Assembly: GCA_033060915.1 (NCBI GenBank)
Contig: CM065392.1
Location: 15,961,501 to 16,025,500, forward strand
Length of the DNA: 64,000 bases
Direction of reading: 5' to 3'
Source: Euryodendron excelsum
Taxonomy: Eukaryota > Streptophyta > Magnoliopsida > Ericales > Pentaphylacaceae
Position numbers and translations under genes: made by a program. Positions within the stretch are counted from its first letter, which is position 1. Each line of letters starts with the position of its first letter. Shown here piece after piece: positions 11,816 through 22,849 of this stretch. The notes below the pieces were generated by a model. The model worked only from the letters and a program-made list of their open reading frames with translations, did not search any database and was not told where the DNA came from.

Positions 11816-13573
11816 ATATAGAGCAAAGCATGGAGAATCTAACCATCAATCAACAATCAAGTAAAATCTCACAAAAGGAAAAGGATGAGCAAGATATTCC
11901 CTTAATCCAGCAAGATGTGGATTAAGTGCTACCAAAGGAATGAAAGTTTGTTCACAACCATCCAACTGAATAAATACTAGGTGATCCATCACAAGGGGTA
12001 AGAGCAAGATCATCTTTTAAAAATATTTGTAGTTATCTTGCTTTCTTATCTCAAATTGAACCTAAATGTTTTAATAATGCTGAAAATAATAAATTTTGGA
12101 TGATGGCCATGTAAGAAAAATTGAACTAATTTAAGAGGAATGAGATTTGGAACCTTGTCCTAGGCCTGAAGATCATCCAATTATTGAAACCAAATGGGTA
12201 TTTAGAAATAAAATGAATGAATATGGAATTGTTGTGAGAAACAAGGCTAGACTAGTAGCTCAAGACTATAGTCAAGAAGAGGAAGTAGATTTTGATGAGA
12301 CTTATGCTCACATTAGAAGCTATTAGAATGTTGCTAGCATTTTCGTGTTTTAAAAATTTCAAACTTTATCAAATGGATGTAAAAAAGTGCATTTTTTAAT
12401 GGTTTTATTTTTGAAGAAGTATATATGGAACAACCTCCTGGTTTTGAAAATTCATTATTTCCAAATCATGTTTTCAAACTCTCAAAAGCACTTTATGGTT
12501 TGAAATAGGCCCCAAGGGTTTGGTATGAAAGGCTAAGCAAATTTTTAATTGAAAATAGTTTCACAAGAGGAAAGGTTGATACCACTCTTTTTATCAAACT
12601 TAGAGATTATGGCATGTTTATTGTGCAAATTTATGTGGATGACATTATATTTGAATCTACTAATGAGAAGTTTTGCAAGAAATTTGTTAAGTGTATGCAG
12701 GGTGAGTTTGAGATTAGTATGATGATGGAACTCAACTACTTTCTTGGACTTCAAATCAAACAATCAAAGAAAGGGATCTTCATCAACCACGCTAAGTATA
12801 TCAAAGATCTACTCAAGAAGTTTGGTAAGGAAGATGCAAAGCCATTATGCACTCCAATGAATACTTCAATAAAGCTAAATAATGATGAAAAAGGTATCTC
12901 TATAGATACTAAGTTGTTTAGAAGTATGATTAGATCATTACTATATCTAACTGCTAGCAGACTTGATATTATGTTTAGTGTTTGCTTATGTTCTAGATTC
13001 CAATCTAATCCTAAGAATCACATGTTGTTGTTGTGAAGAGAGTTTTTAGACATCTTAAGCACACACTTAACCTGGGGTTGTGGTAGCTTAGGGACACTTC
13101 ATTAAGCCTTATTGGTTACTCTGATGCTGATTATGCTGGGAATAAGATTGATAAAAAGAGCACTAGTGGCTCTTGTCAATTTCTTAGTAATATGCTTGTT
13201 TCATGGTCTATCAAAAAGCAAAACTCAATTGCACTTTTCATAGTTGAGGCTGAGTACATTGCAACTGAAAGCTGTTGTGCTTAAGTCCTTTGGATCAAAC
13301 ACCAAGGATTTTGGACTTACTTTTGAACACATTCCCATTAGATGTGATAACACAAGTGTCATTAATTTGACAAAGAATCCTATTCAACACTCTCGCATAA
13401 AGTACATTGAAATTAGACATCATTTTATTCATGTTCATGTGCAAAAAGGTGATATTGAACTTAATTTTGTGAGCATTAAACTTCAATTAGCTGATATATT
13501 CACAAAACCATTGAGTGAGGATAGATTTTGTATGATTAGGAGAGAATTGGGGATGAGCAATCCATTATCTTGA
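11816..13573 (+). pseudogene. pol: Reverse transcriptase-RNase H remnant of the Sirevirus pol
   Basis: Copia reverse transcriptase motifs are readable across several frames from about 12000. They include a YQMDVK block, a [10 protein letters not shown] block, an ALYGLKQAP-like block with a stop, and the catalytic YVDDI at about 12632-12646. The longest intact piece (12614-13033) covers the palm and thumb. RNase H follows, with YSDADYAG, AEYIA and a final block at 13320-13573 ending in the ADIFTKPL motif typical of Sireviruses. The enzymes would copy element RNA to DNA. Many stops and frameshifts make it inactive. Confidence 0.87.
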
Positions 13574-14025
13574 TTAATTATCTTGTTATATTTGTTTGAT
13601 TATATATTTGAATCATTCAAAATGGATTATGTGTCTATCTATTGCATTTAAAAGTCACTTCTACATTTCATAAGAAAAAGAGTTGACCCTTATCTTTAAG
13701 GAGTCTATCCCTATTCTCTGAAAGTGGCTCCTAGTCGACCTCTCTTATCTTAAAAGTCGACCCATTCCAATAGAGAGCCTGGATAGTTCTTTCTGCAGAA
13801 AATAAGTCGACCCCTTGAAGATAAGAGTCAACCCATTTGCTCGATTGCTCAGTAACTATAAATACCCTCTATTTTTTGCCCAAATCAGACAAATCTCTCT
13901 CACTTGATCAACCGTTGCCTCAATTGCCATACCCACTGAAAATCTCTCATCCAACCTCTATAAAACCTAGATTTGAACCACTCTAATCATTCCTCAATTG
14001 CTTTCAACCGCCATTACAACTTCCA
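13574..14025 (+). other. Spacer between pol and the accessory gene, with GTCGAC repeats
   Basis: The stretch holds several GTCGACC/GTTGACC words at about 13680-13850, echoing the LTR array. It also contains pyrimidine-rich text that could be the leader of the downstream gene. No ORF is seen. Confidence 0.5.
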
Positions 14026-15467
14026 ATGGCTCTCAAAACCTTAATGCCGAAGAAGGGTAAGAAAACCCTAGTGGAGTTGACTCCTAAATCCAAAATAGGA
14101 AAGAAGACGAATGACAAAGGAGAGTCTTCTAGGGTATCTAAAAAGAGAAAAGGAAAGCAGATTGCAGAGGTTAAAGTGGACTTTCTTAAGGATAATCTTT
14201 ACTTCGAAAAGCAATCCAATCTAGACAAGTATGTAAATGATATTTCTTTTAGAGTTATTTTGAGTAGTAAATGGATTGATTATGCCTTCTTTGCCAAGGA
14301 GGAGTTTACATTTGAATCCAAACTTGAGAATCTTGAATGGAAACCCATAACCATGCTTATGGATGATGTTTATCCTGAATTGGTTGGGCATTTCTATACC
14401 TATGTAGAAAGAGAAAGGGATAGTGTAAGTGTAACAAGTTTTGTCAGACGAGTTCACATTTTACTCACCAAAGGGATAATCTATCAAATTTTGGGCATAA
14501 GTGGAGGTGGAGAAATAGGGCAGAAAAATATGAATACATGTGCAGCCCTATCTATTCTTTATGGAGAAGAAATCACTAATGATACTCTTTAACCCATTGC
14601 CAATGAACTCCCATTGGAATTGAGACTTGTCCATCATTTTGTATGCCATATTTTTATTCCCAAAGGAGAAAAATTTGAGTATATATCTAAAAAATAGTTG
14701 TACTTTATATGGGCATATCTGACTGAAACAAAGATTGACTTACCTCATTACATATTAAACCCATTGTCAAAGCAAGTACAACCAAAATGAGTTTACCCCA
14801 CATAATCTTTTTAACCAAGGTATTTAAACATTTCAAGGTTAATCTATTTGGTGAGAAGAAGAGAACCCCTGACCCTAACTTTGATGAGTAGAACCACAAA
14901 GCCCTTTTTAGAATGAGGTACCATTTTGATAAACATACCAAGAAATGGATGTCAAAAGAGAAGGGTAATGGTGGTAGTGGAGATAGTATTACACTAAGGA
15001 GAAGGTCATTTGAAAGAGGTGAAACCTTTAGGACTCCAAAGGAACTTTTTCGTATGGACATTATGCCTAACAACTCTGGGCAAATAGTAATGATGATGAA
15101 AATGATCATAGAGATGAAGAAATACCAAAAGGAGATGTTTACCAAAATTGATAAGAAGGTGGAGAATGGTGCAATAAGGCTACTTTTTATTGAGAAAAAG
15201 GTGAGGGAACTCAGCGAAGCTTTTGTGTCTGAGGGAAATAAGCTAAGAGAGGGAGTCTCCAGTGATATTGCTCTCTTAACTGAGTCCATTGGAAAATACA
15301 TTAAGAAATTAGTTAGAGATAAGTACAAACCTCTCTATGCTAAGGTAGCAGAATTTGTAGAGGAGGACTCCAGCACTAATAAAGTGGAAGAATCTACTGA
15401 AGGAGCCAACCTTCTAATCCCACTGGCCAAACACGCTCAGCAAAGAGCTCACATAGATATAACCTAA
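14026..15467 (+). pseudogene. Sirevirus accessory ('env-like') gene, broken
   Basis: An extra gene lies between pol and the 3' LTR, as in many Sireviruses. The first part (14026-14589, 188 residues) starts with a lysine-rich tail. It then carries a domain often annotated as putative plant transposon protein (PELVGHFYTYV near residues 115-125, then a LTKGIIYQILGIS block). Homology continues past the stop to about 14790, for example LRLVHHFVCHIFIPKGE. A frameshift leads into 14913-15464, where a basic segment is followed by a long helical, probably coiled-coil region. Older papers call such ORFs envelope-like. I see no signal peptide or clear membrane segment, and the function is unknown. Confidence 0.65.
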
Positions 15468-16928
15468 GGCAAAGAACTGTAGTAAAGTTTATCAACACTG
15501 CTGATGACCCTGTTGATCTCTCACAAACCCTATCCCCCAAAGCCAAATGAGCACTCTTGCATTTGCATGTACATTTGCAATTTCTAAACAATATTTTTGA
15601 ATAGGATGGTGTGTCATCCTTTAAGACAAATATGTTTGTAATATTTTGTGGATGCTTTCAGTTTTTGAACTTATAGATGCCTATTATTGAGTTACTTTGA
15701 TGTTTGCTTGTATTTGCTTTGGTTGTTTTGATAAGAAGATTGATGCATTGATTGCTTTGTTTTCTAACATCAAAATAACTTTATTCATGTTTTAAGATTT
15801 TTTGCTATTGTACCTGTCTTTGTTTTCTATATATTTACTTTTTTTGATAAGTTGACAAAAAGAGGGATAAGTATTGATATGAAGTATTAACATCAACAAG
15901 ATAAGTTTGATACAAAAAAGGGGAGAAAGAATTGTGATATGAATGAAGAATGAAGCAAAAAGGAAGAAAGAAAATGCATTGTGGCAGAAATAATTTAGAT
16001 GCTTGATTGGCATTAATTATGTTTGAGCAAATCTGACGTAGCAATGCTTCAATACATAAGAAAGGGGGAGCAAAGACATTTATGCTCTGAATCCTTGAAT
16101 TTGTTGATTGCTTTGCTCTAAATGTCAAAAATACTTTTGCTATACAACTGAAAAATACCCTGAGACATAAAACACAAAAGAAAGAGGTGTTAGCTCAAAG
16201 AATGTCCCAAGAGGGGGTTCTTTCAAAATTATCGTGGAACTTCAGTATAAATAAAAATAAATTTCTGCTTAGATGGAGACAAACACTAAGTAATGCTGAT
16301 GCAACTTAAGATTGCTAACAAGCACATATAGCATGCACAAACATTCAGCAGTTAACATGCACACATTTAGTAATAAGCAGAGAACACGAGATTTATAGAG
16401 GTTCAACATAATCCTTGCCTACGTCCTCTCTTTCTCGATCCCCTCGAAGGTATTCCACTATGTAATCTTCTCCTTACACAACTGCTAGTTTTTTCAAGTG
16501 CCCAACTCATTATTACATTTAAAGATTTACACCAAATCTTTACCACCGAGAAGCTTCAATCCAAGCACTTGATTTTACAAGTGTGTTACCCAAGCTACAC
16601 TCAAGCTTTCGAGGTTTACAATAACCTTTTTGGAAGTAATGAGGTTACAATATAATGAGTATCACTCTTGGAAGTGAAGCTAATAAATGTTACAGCTCAA
16701 TGGTTCCTCTAGGTTAATAACAGTTGCAGAGTAATAAGAAAGATTTGGGGCTTTTGGATTTTTGCACTTTAAGATCCTTGTCTCTTCTTCATAAATGAGT
16801 TTGAACTCATATATTTAGAGTCTCTCATAAGAAATAGTCGTTAGAGCCGTTTAAGGTGCATTAAATGTGTAGGCGGCTAAGATAGATTAAAAATTTGGCC
16901 ATTGGAGCAAATTCTTGTCGCCTATTGA

Positions 16929-17290
16929 GATTGTCAGCAATCTTCTGCTGGTGTTGCCAATCTGACTTCCTCCTTTCTTTCGCTGTGACTGTTTATCGAG
17001 ATTGTCAACAATCATTTCTCTGGTGTCACGAATCTTGGCTTGCCACTTCTTTTGACGTTGCGCTCCAATAAGATTATTAGTACCCTGTATCTCGTGCTGC
17101 CACTTTATCTTCTTGCTTCTTTTACCATTTGTTTATCTATAAGATTGTCAATATTTTTTATCTCGTGTTGCCAATTTGTCTCCCTGTTTCTTTTGTTGTT
17201 TTGCTCTTTGTTAAGATTGTCAGCAATCTTATTCTCTGCTGCAGTTGTTGTTGCTATCCACAGACCGTCTTTTATTCTTTTTTCCAATCA
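16929..17290 (+). repeat. 71-72-bp tandem repeat, five units
   Basis: The motif GATTGTCA (GATTATTA in unit 3) recurs at 16929, 17000, 17072, 17143 and 17215, a spacing of 71, 72, 71 and 72. Each unit ends with T(G/C)CCA(A/C)T(T/C)T or similar and a C/T-rich stretch. In units 1, 2 and 5 the core GATTGTC(A)GCAATC forms a short hairpin (GATTG/CAATC). Confidence 0.85.
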
Positions 17291-18022
17291 GTCTTCGATG
17301 GTGTGAATATGTTTGGGCTCTACTGATCTTCTTAATAGCTTTCTGAACTTCTTAAGCTTGTTTATCCTTTGGTAGCCCTTTGTTCATTAAACTGTTTAGA
17401 AGTCAACAAGCTGCTTGTGCTAGTGTAGACTTTCACTCTGTCAGATTATTGGGTGCCACCAATCTTCTGCATTGTCGGCAATCTTTGATATACTTCTCTT
17501 ATTAGCTTTCTCCACAATGCTTTAAGAACAACTTTCTCAAGCTTCATGATGCTTTTAATGAATTGATATGGGGATTAAGGGTCTTTACTAGCCATGGGTG
17601 TTATTAATCACATGTATATCCAAGCCAAAATCCTTCTTCTGTAGGTGTCATCACTTTAATTGAGGTGCTACAAATATTATTTTTGTCACAGACTTCACAT
17701 GTGTCATTAATAGTGTCGGCACTCTTGTAAGGTGCTGACAAGATCTTCTATAGTACTTCACAGTTCATGATTGCCCATAAATCTGAACTGGTTTTTATCA
17801 TACTAAGCTGTACACTCAAGTTAAACATATTAGTTGATAATGACTAGGTTTTTTTTATCATCAAAATCATCTATCAATTATGGAAATCAACCCTTGGGTG
17901 AATAAGGGGGAGCAAATTCCTGGTATGAAGGTTTTATTTTTTGATTTTCTCTATTATTGCACATGGCTAAATTTATTAGATTTGAAGTTTATTGTTCATA
18001 TTGAGTAAGATTTTGTCATCAT

Positions 18023-18037
18023 AAAAAAAAGGGAGAT
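18023..18037 (+). other. Polypurine tract before the Sirevirus 3' LTR
   Basis: AAAAAAAAGGGAGAT lies immediately upstream of the TGTTGACTCC start of the 3' LTR, the required place for the plus-strand primer. Confidence 0.75.
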
Positions 18038-18461
18038 TGTTGACTCCATACCTTAATTTTGATGATTAAAAAACATGTGTTAGTTATCTAATGGTCCTAT
18101 TTAGTGTGCAGATTACATTTCATCTCTAATTTCAACAAGATTATGACTTGAAGCTTGTCACATTTGAAGATCTAAAAAGAGTTGTGTGTTGCAAGCATAC
18201 CAAGTATTGTTGAAAATTTGAAGAAATGGATTTGAAAAAGAGATTGGCATAAATGAAAAGAAGATTGGCATCAACTGAAAGAAGATCGGCAACAACTAAA
18301 AGAAGATAAGCATAAATGAAAAGTAGATTGGCATCAAGTGTGATAAGATAGGCATCAATTGAAGAGAAGCGATTTCAAGACCTGAAAGCTTTCTTGAAGA
18401 TTTTGGTAAAGTCTTGGATCAATGGAAGAAGTGATATTGATTGAAGAACGCTACAAGTAAT
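18038..18461 (+). mobile_element. 3' LTR of the Sirevirus element, first part
   Basis: The start TGTTGACTCCATACC and the following ~420 bases repeat 8256-8675. The LTR is then cut by a solo LTR inserted after GTAAT at 18457-18461. It resumes at 22850. Allowing for the insert and its duplicated 5 bp, the LTR is about 1,768 bp against 1,734 bp for the 5' copy. Confidence 0.93.
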
Positions 18462-19348
18462 TGTAAGCACCCCATTTTTGTCTGCTCGGTAGTCTCCAGT
18501 CCATCCAGACTTGTGTTCAAGTCAATATGGACATATTCTGAGTCAACTCAAGTCTAATCCCGTCAATCAATCGTTTCGTAGGCCTATTGGGCCCAAATAG
18601 AGGCAAAATCATCAAAATGTCCTTGGTGGCATTGCTCGGTCCAATTTCAGTAGGCACGTCTTTTCGAAGACGGTAAGTTCCCTGTCTAATCCAATTCCAA
18701 TTCCAATTCTAAATCCTGTCCCGCATGTCCCTCGAGAAAGTTGATTCCTCAAGGCAGTAAGTCCATCATGTCCGGCACGTTTCCGAGTGAACTCTTTGGA
18801 ACGGTAAGTCCCTTCAAACCTGTCGACCGGGATGAGACCCCAAGTTCCTGAGATGATAGAACGGTCCACTTTTGACTCTTGCTAGCCTGCCAATATAGAA
18901 ATGTCCGTTTCGGCATGCCTTCGAGAAAGTTGATTCCTTAAGCGTTAAGTCCACCTAGTAGCTTCCAGAGATTAGGCAGTCTTTGGAATGATCGCAACCC
19001 ATTAGAGTAACGGAAATACTCGTAAACATCACAACCGTCAGAGTGATGGAAACACTCGTAAACAGGTCGATATAGGGAATTGCTGACAAACCCCTATGTC
19101 ACGGGACTGCCGTTAGAGTGACGGAAACAATCAAAACCCAGGTCAACACCCGTGCCTGCTAGCCTACTTCGGTGAAAAATGACCAAACTACCTCTAGAGC
19201 CATTTTCGGCACGTTTCTTGAGACAGTACCTAAGTCCTTAAAACAGTAAGTCCACCCTTCCAAGATTGTCTTAAAGACAATCCGACATAATTAGGTGCCT
19301 TTCAGTCAGTTTCGGACCAATTCTGAGACATTTCGGTCAAGATAACCG

Positions 19349-19830
19349 TTTTGCCCCTAGGCATCTGAGTGCCTCGGAAACTGCACTGGCTCTGGGTATC
19401 AAATTGGTAACCTCCTAAGAATGCTTTTTATAGTATTCCCGACCTTTCGTTATCTTTTTGGATCATTTTGAGTCAATTCTGACAAACCCGGAGCAAAATG
19501 ACTATTTTGCCCCTAGTGGGCCGGTCGTCTCTTCCATTTAGACCGACTCTGGGTATTAAACCGATAACCTCTTGGAACATTCTAAATAATGTTTCCAAAC
19601 CTCAAGTCTTCTTCTAGGACATTCCGAGTCCATTCTGGTAGTTTTCCGATCCAGTTGACTATTTTGGCCCTAATGGCCCGGTCAACCCTTTCAACACATC
19701 CTGTCGTCATTTTTCAAGTTTACTACCTTTGGGACACTGTTCTAAGGGTTCTTGTCTCTTTTCGGGATACTCCCAGCCCCTTCAAATCATTCCCAAACTT
19801 TCTAGAGTCACTCCTATTGAAGCCAGGCTA
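19349..19830 (+). repeat. ~157-bp tandem repeat within the giant LTR
   Basis: The word TTTTG(C/G)CCCTA recurs at 19349, 19505 and 19662 (spacing 156 and 157). Each is preceded by a segment like GAGTC(A/C)ATTCTG and followed by a GGGCCGGTC-like and an ATCAAA/ATTAAACC-like segment. The reversed copy at 27926-32860 shows the same phrase (AAATGGTCATTTTG) about 160 bases apart near 31170 and 31326. Confidence 0.75.
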
Positions 19831-19975
19831 AAAATTGCATGGTAGTCACTACTATAGGCGCCCAAATCTTCTAAAGATACGTTGTTTGCCGACCTTAAAT
19901 ATTTCCTAATTGGCTGGCGCTGATGTAATTTTTGGCCTGACACCACTGCAACAGGCGCTAGGTCATTCCTCTGCC

Positions 19976-19983
19976 TATAAATA
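19976..19983 (+). promoter_or_regulatory. TATA box of the giant LTR (plus-strand copy)
   Basis: TATAAATA in TGCCTATAAATACAGAGC is about 1.5 kb into the LTR. The reversed family member has the same box at 30710-30717. Conservation in two diverged copies supports a genuine LTR promoter. Confidence 0.5.
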
Positions 19984-20869
19984 CAGAGCCTCCTCCAGCA
20001 TGAAAAGAGTCCGCAAACTCAATCTTCGATATACAGAGCTCGTAGCCTCCCTAAACCCTAGTCTTCTTTAGGTTTTCCTAAACCCTAACCTCCATACACA
20101 AACCCTAGCTCCCATACACTCATATACACTCATATACTAGCCTCCAAAGCCTTCATTGAAGACTTGAAATGCTACAACTCTGAAGTTCCTGAAGATCAGA
20201 ACGAACTCTTAAAGATTAAGGCGAGGACCGAAGCAAAGCAAGAAGAACAAAGCGCATAAAGCAGAGCAAATAAAAGAAGACGTGAGGTAGGCTTCCTATT
20301 TACGTTTACGCAATTCCCCCTCTCTCTTCTCTCTCCGAACTCACTTGGGTTTTCTTGTATTTTAATTCCTCATCTTCTTTCCCCTCTTTCTTACATGCTT
20401 GAAATAAGAGAATTCTCGATCCATGTGTAGGATTAGACTATTGAAAGTCACCGTGTCAAAGGCTTTCTCTTAGTCTAACAGGAGACCACATGGGTTCAGC
20501 CCCCTTGATTATGTGGTGAAACCTTTAACCTTGTATGTTCACGACCCCAACTTACATTGTGCATATCATGATCTCGCATCTCTCCAAAATTCGTTTTCAC
20601 ACTTGTTTTCAAAACTTGCATCAAAACCGTTTCAAAACTTGCATTAAAATTTTCTTCTTCAAAACTTATTTTCAAAATTACAATCCTAAGGTGATTCTAG
20701 CCGTTCCATGGTTAGGGTTACTTTAGGAAAATGTTACATTTAAAGTGACCATTATGGTCCATATTTTTAAATCATTGTTGTTTTCAAACCACAATCCTAG
20801 AACGGTTCTTATCTTCTTATGGTTAGAGTCATTTTAGGAAAGTGAGATTTTTAGAGGTTTGCGAAAATC

Positions 20870-22100
20870 CATCTCTTTCCAAATTGTTTTTCAAACCTAC
20901 TTTCCAAAACCTCTTTTTAAATCCTCTCTAGAATCTCCTTCGAAATCTACTTTCTAAAATCTCTTCCCCAATATACTTTCTAAAAACTCTCCCCAATCTC
21001 CTTTTCAAAAATACTTTCTAAAAATTTCTTTTCAAACTCCTTCCTATAAAGCTCTCTCCTAAATTCACTTTCTAAAAATACTCCTTAAGTTTCCTTCCTA
21101 AAAACTCTTTCCAAAAAAAATCCATTTCCTAAAAACTCTTTTCAAATCCCTTTCTAAGATTTGCTTCTAAAAATCTTCCTTTCCAAAAACTCACTTTCCA
21201 GAAGTCTCTTTTGTTAGAGTCCAAGTTAAACCCTAGAGCCAACGATTAGGAAACCCTAATTTTCTTTCTTAAAACATGATTTCCACTCTTGCCTCAAAAC
21301 CTATGTTTTCAAAATCTTCTTTTTTACATCTAAATCATAAGTTTCTAAAACCTATTTTCTTCATCAAAACTATAGTTTTCCAAATCTAGAATTTCCAAAA
21401 CTTCATCTTTCCAATTTTATGTCAAATCCAATCTCCTCTTTAGGAAACTAGATCCAATCTTCCGTTTTTGAAAACAAAATCAAATCATCTCTTTTTAGAA
21501 ACAAAATCCTATCTTCCATTTTAGGAAATAGGAATCTCAATCCTTCTTAATTTAAACCTTTCCTAATCCCATACTTTCCTAAACCTTAAGTTTCCAAAGC
21601 TAAAACTTCAAATCTTTCCAAGATTCTAAACTTTCTAAAATTTCAAATCTTTCCAAATTCTAAACTTTCTAACTTTCAAATTTTTCTTAAATCAACTTTT
21701 CAAAACTTTTCCTATTTCAAAAACCTTCGTTTTTCCTAGAACAAAACCTTTCTTATTTCAAATTTTCCTAAATCAAAACTTTCCTAATTCGAAAACTTTG
21801 CTAAAATGAAACTTTCCTAAAACGGAACTTTTCATATTTTGAAACTTTCCTAATTCGAATCTTTCTTAAATTTCAACTTCCCTAATCTTCCAAGTCCAAT
21901 ATTTGAGTCAAATCTTTCTTAAATCTCAAGTCCTTTCTAAATCCTATCTTTCTAAGTCTAGGTTTCCTAAACTTCAATATTTCTAAATCAAAGTCTAATC
22001 TTTTCCAATTTGAAATTCCAATTTCCAATCTTTTATTCTAAGTTCAAATCAAACTCCTTTTTCCAATCAAACTCTTTTTCAAATCAAAACCTTCTATTTT
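20870..22100 (+). repeat. Degenerate low-complexity array in the giant LTR
   Basis: For about 1.2 kb the strand is built of short variants of CTTTCCTAAAATC and CAAATCTTTCC, strongly pyrimidine-biased. The reversed copy has the complementary purine-rich array (GAATTAGGAAAGTTTTG variants) at about 28600-29760. There is no fixed period; the units are 13-20 bases and diverged. Confidence 0.7.
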
Positions 22101-22849
22101 CTATCGGACTCTTGTCCGAACTACAACTTACCTGATTCCTCAAAAAGGATACGTAGGCAACCTTTACTGGTGTGGTCATAACTTTTTTCAAATCTCCACT
22201 TTCATAATCTATTTTCAATTTCTAATTCCAAAAATCTATTTTCAAATCTCTATTTCCAATCTCTAAAACTTTCTTTCAAAATCAAATCTATCTTCTAAAA
22301 TCAAATCAAATTCTTCTTTTTAAATCTATTTCCAAATCAAATCTTCTTCTTGCACTTACAAATCATGCATCATTTCTTTTAAAAGTTATTTTCAAAGTGG
22401 ATAGTTTTGGACATTTGTTAATCAAAGACTTTATTGGGTGAATCTAGGGTGAATAAACATGTAAGTACCGTAAGGGCGGGGTAGGGTGATGACTTAGTGC
22501 ATCTTCCCTACATGTAACTAACCTCCGAACTTAGATCACTGTTTTCGAAAGACCAAAATGGAGTTATTTTCAAAAAAAGGGCTTAAATATTTTCTAAAGG
22601 TTACCAAACGACTTGTTTGCTTAAAAACTCTCTTTTGAGGAAGTATTTTCAAAATTGTTTTCAAAAGCCCTAAGTGCAGTCTTCGGATTGTGCTTAGTTT
22701 TTAGGTGACCTAACTCATCTTAATCCAGTTAGGTGGCGACTCCAAATTGTTTTTCAAAAACCCTTTATTCAAATCAATTTTCAATTCACACCTAGTATTT
22801 TTTCTACTTGTGTGTGTATTCCTCGAGTGTTAAAAATCTGTGTGCGACA

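Larger units (their letters stand above)
15468..18037 (+). other. Long 3' untranslated region with repeated polypurine motifs
   Basis: Between the accessory gene and the 3' LTR there is no ORF of note. Purine runs of the form A(n)G(n)AG recur at about 15857, 15914, 16058, 17904 and 18023. The last abuts the 3' LTR and should be the true polypurine tract priming plus-strand synthesis. Several polypurine-tract copies upstream of the 3' LTR are a described trait of Sireviruses. The middle part (about 16160-17640) looks different in composition and may be a separate insertion; I could not find its ends. Confidence 0.6.
18462..22849 (+). mobile_element. 4.4-kb solo LTR of a giant-LTR family (innermost level of the nest)
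   Basis: The insert begins TGTAAGCACC and ends GTGTGCGACA. It is flanked by a perfect 5-bp duplication GTAAT (18457-18461 and 22850-22854), and the uninterrupted site is visible in the 5' LTR near 8650. It is 4,388 bp with no coding region, so it is a solo LTR. It holds a ~35-bp repeat block (about 19000-19140), a ~157-bp repeat (about 19349, 19505, 19662), a TATA box at 19976, and a long C/T-rich degenerate array (about 20870-22100). Near its end GGATACGTAGGCAACC and TTAGGTGGCGACTCC resemble Ogre/Tat-type Ty3/gypsy LTRs; that assignment is an inference. Related copies lie at 27926-32860 and 39953-41345. Confidence 0.9.

Noticed and set aside
14705..15328. A 207-codon minus-strand ORF with hydrophobic stretches
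   Set aside because: It is antisense to the Sirevirus accessory gene, whose plus-strand reading has domain similarity. The apparent membrane-like segments are the complement of Lys/Glu-rich codons.
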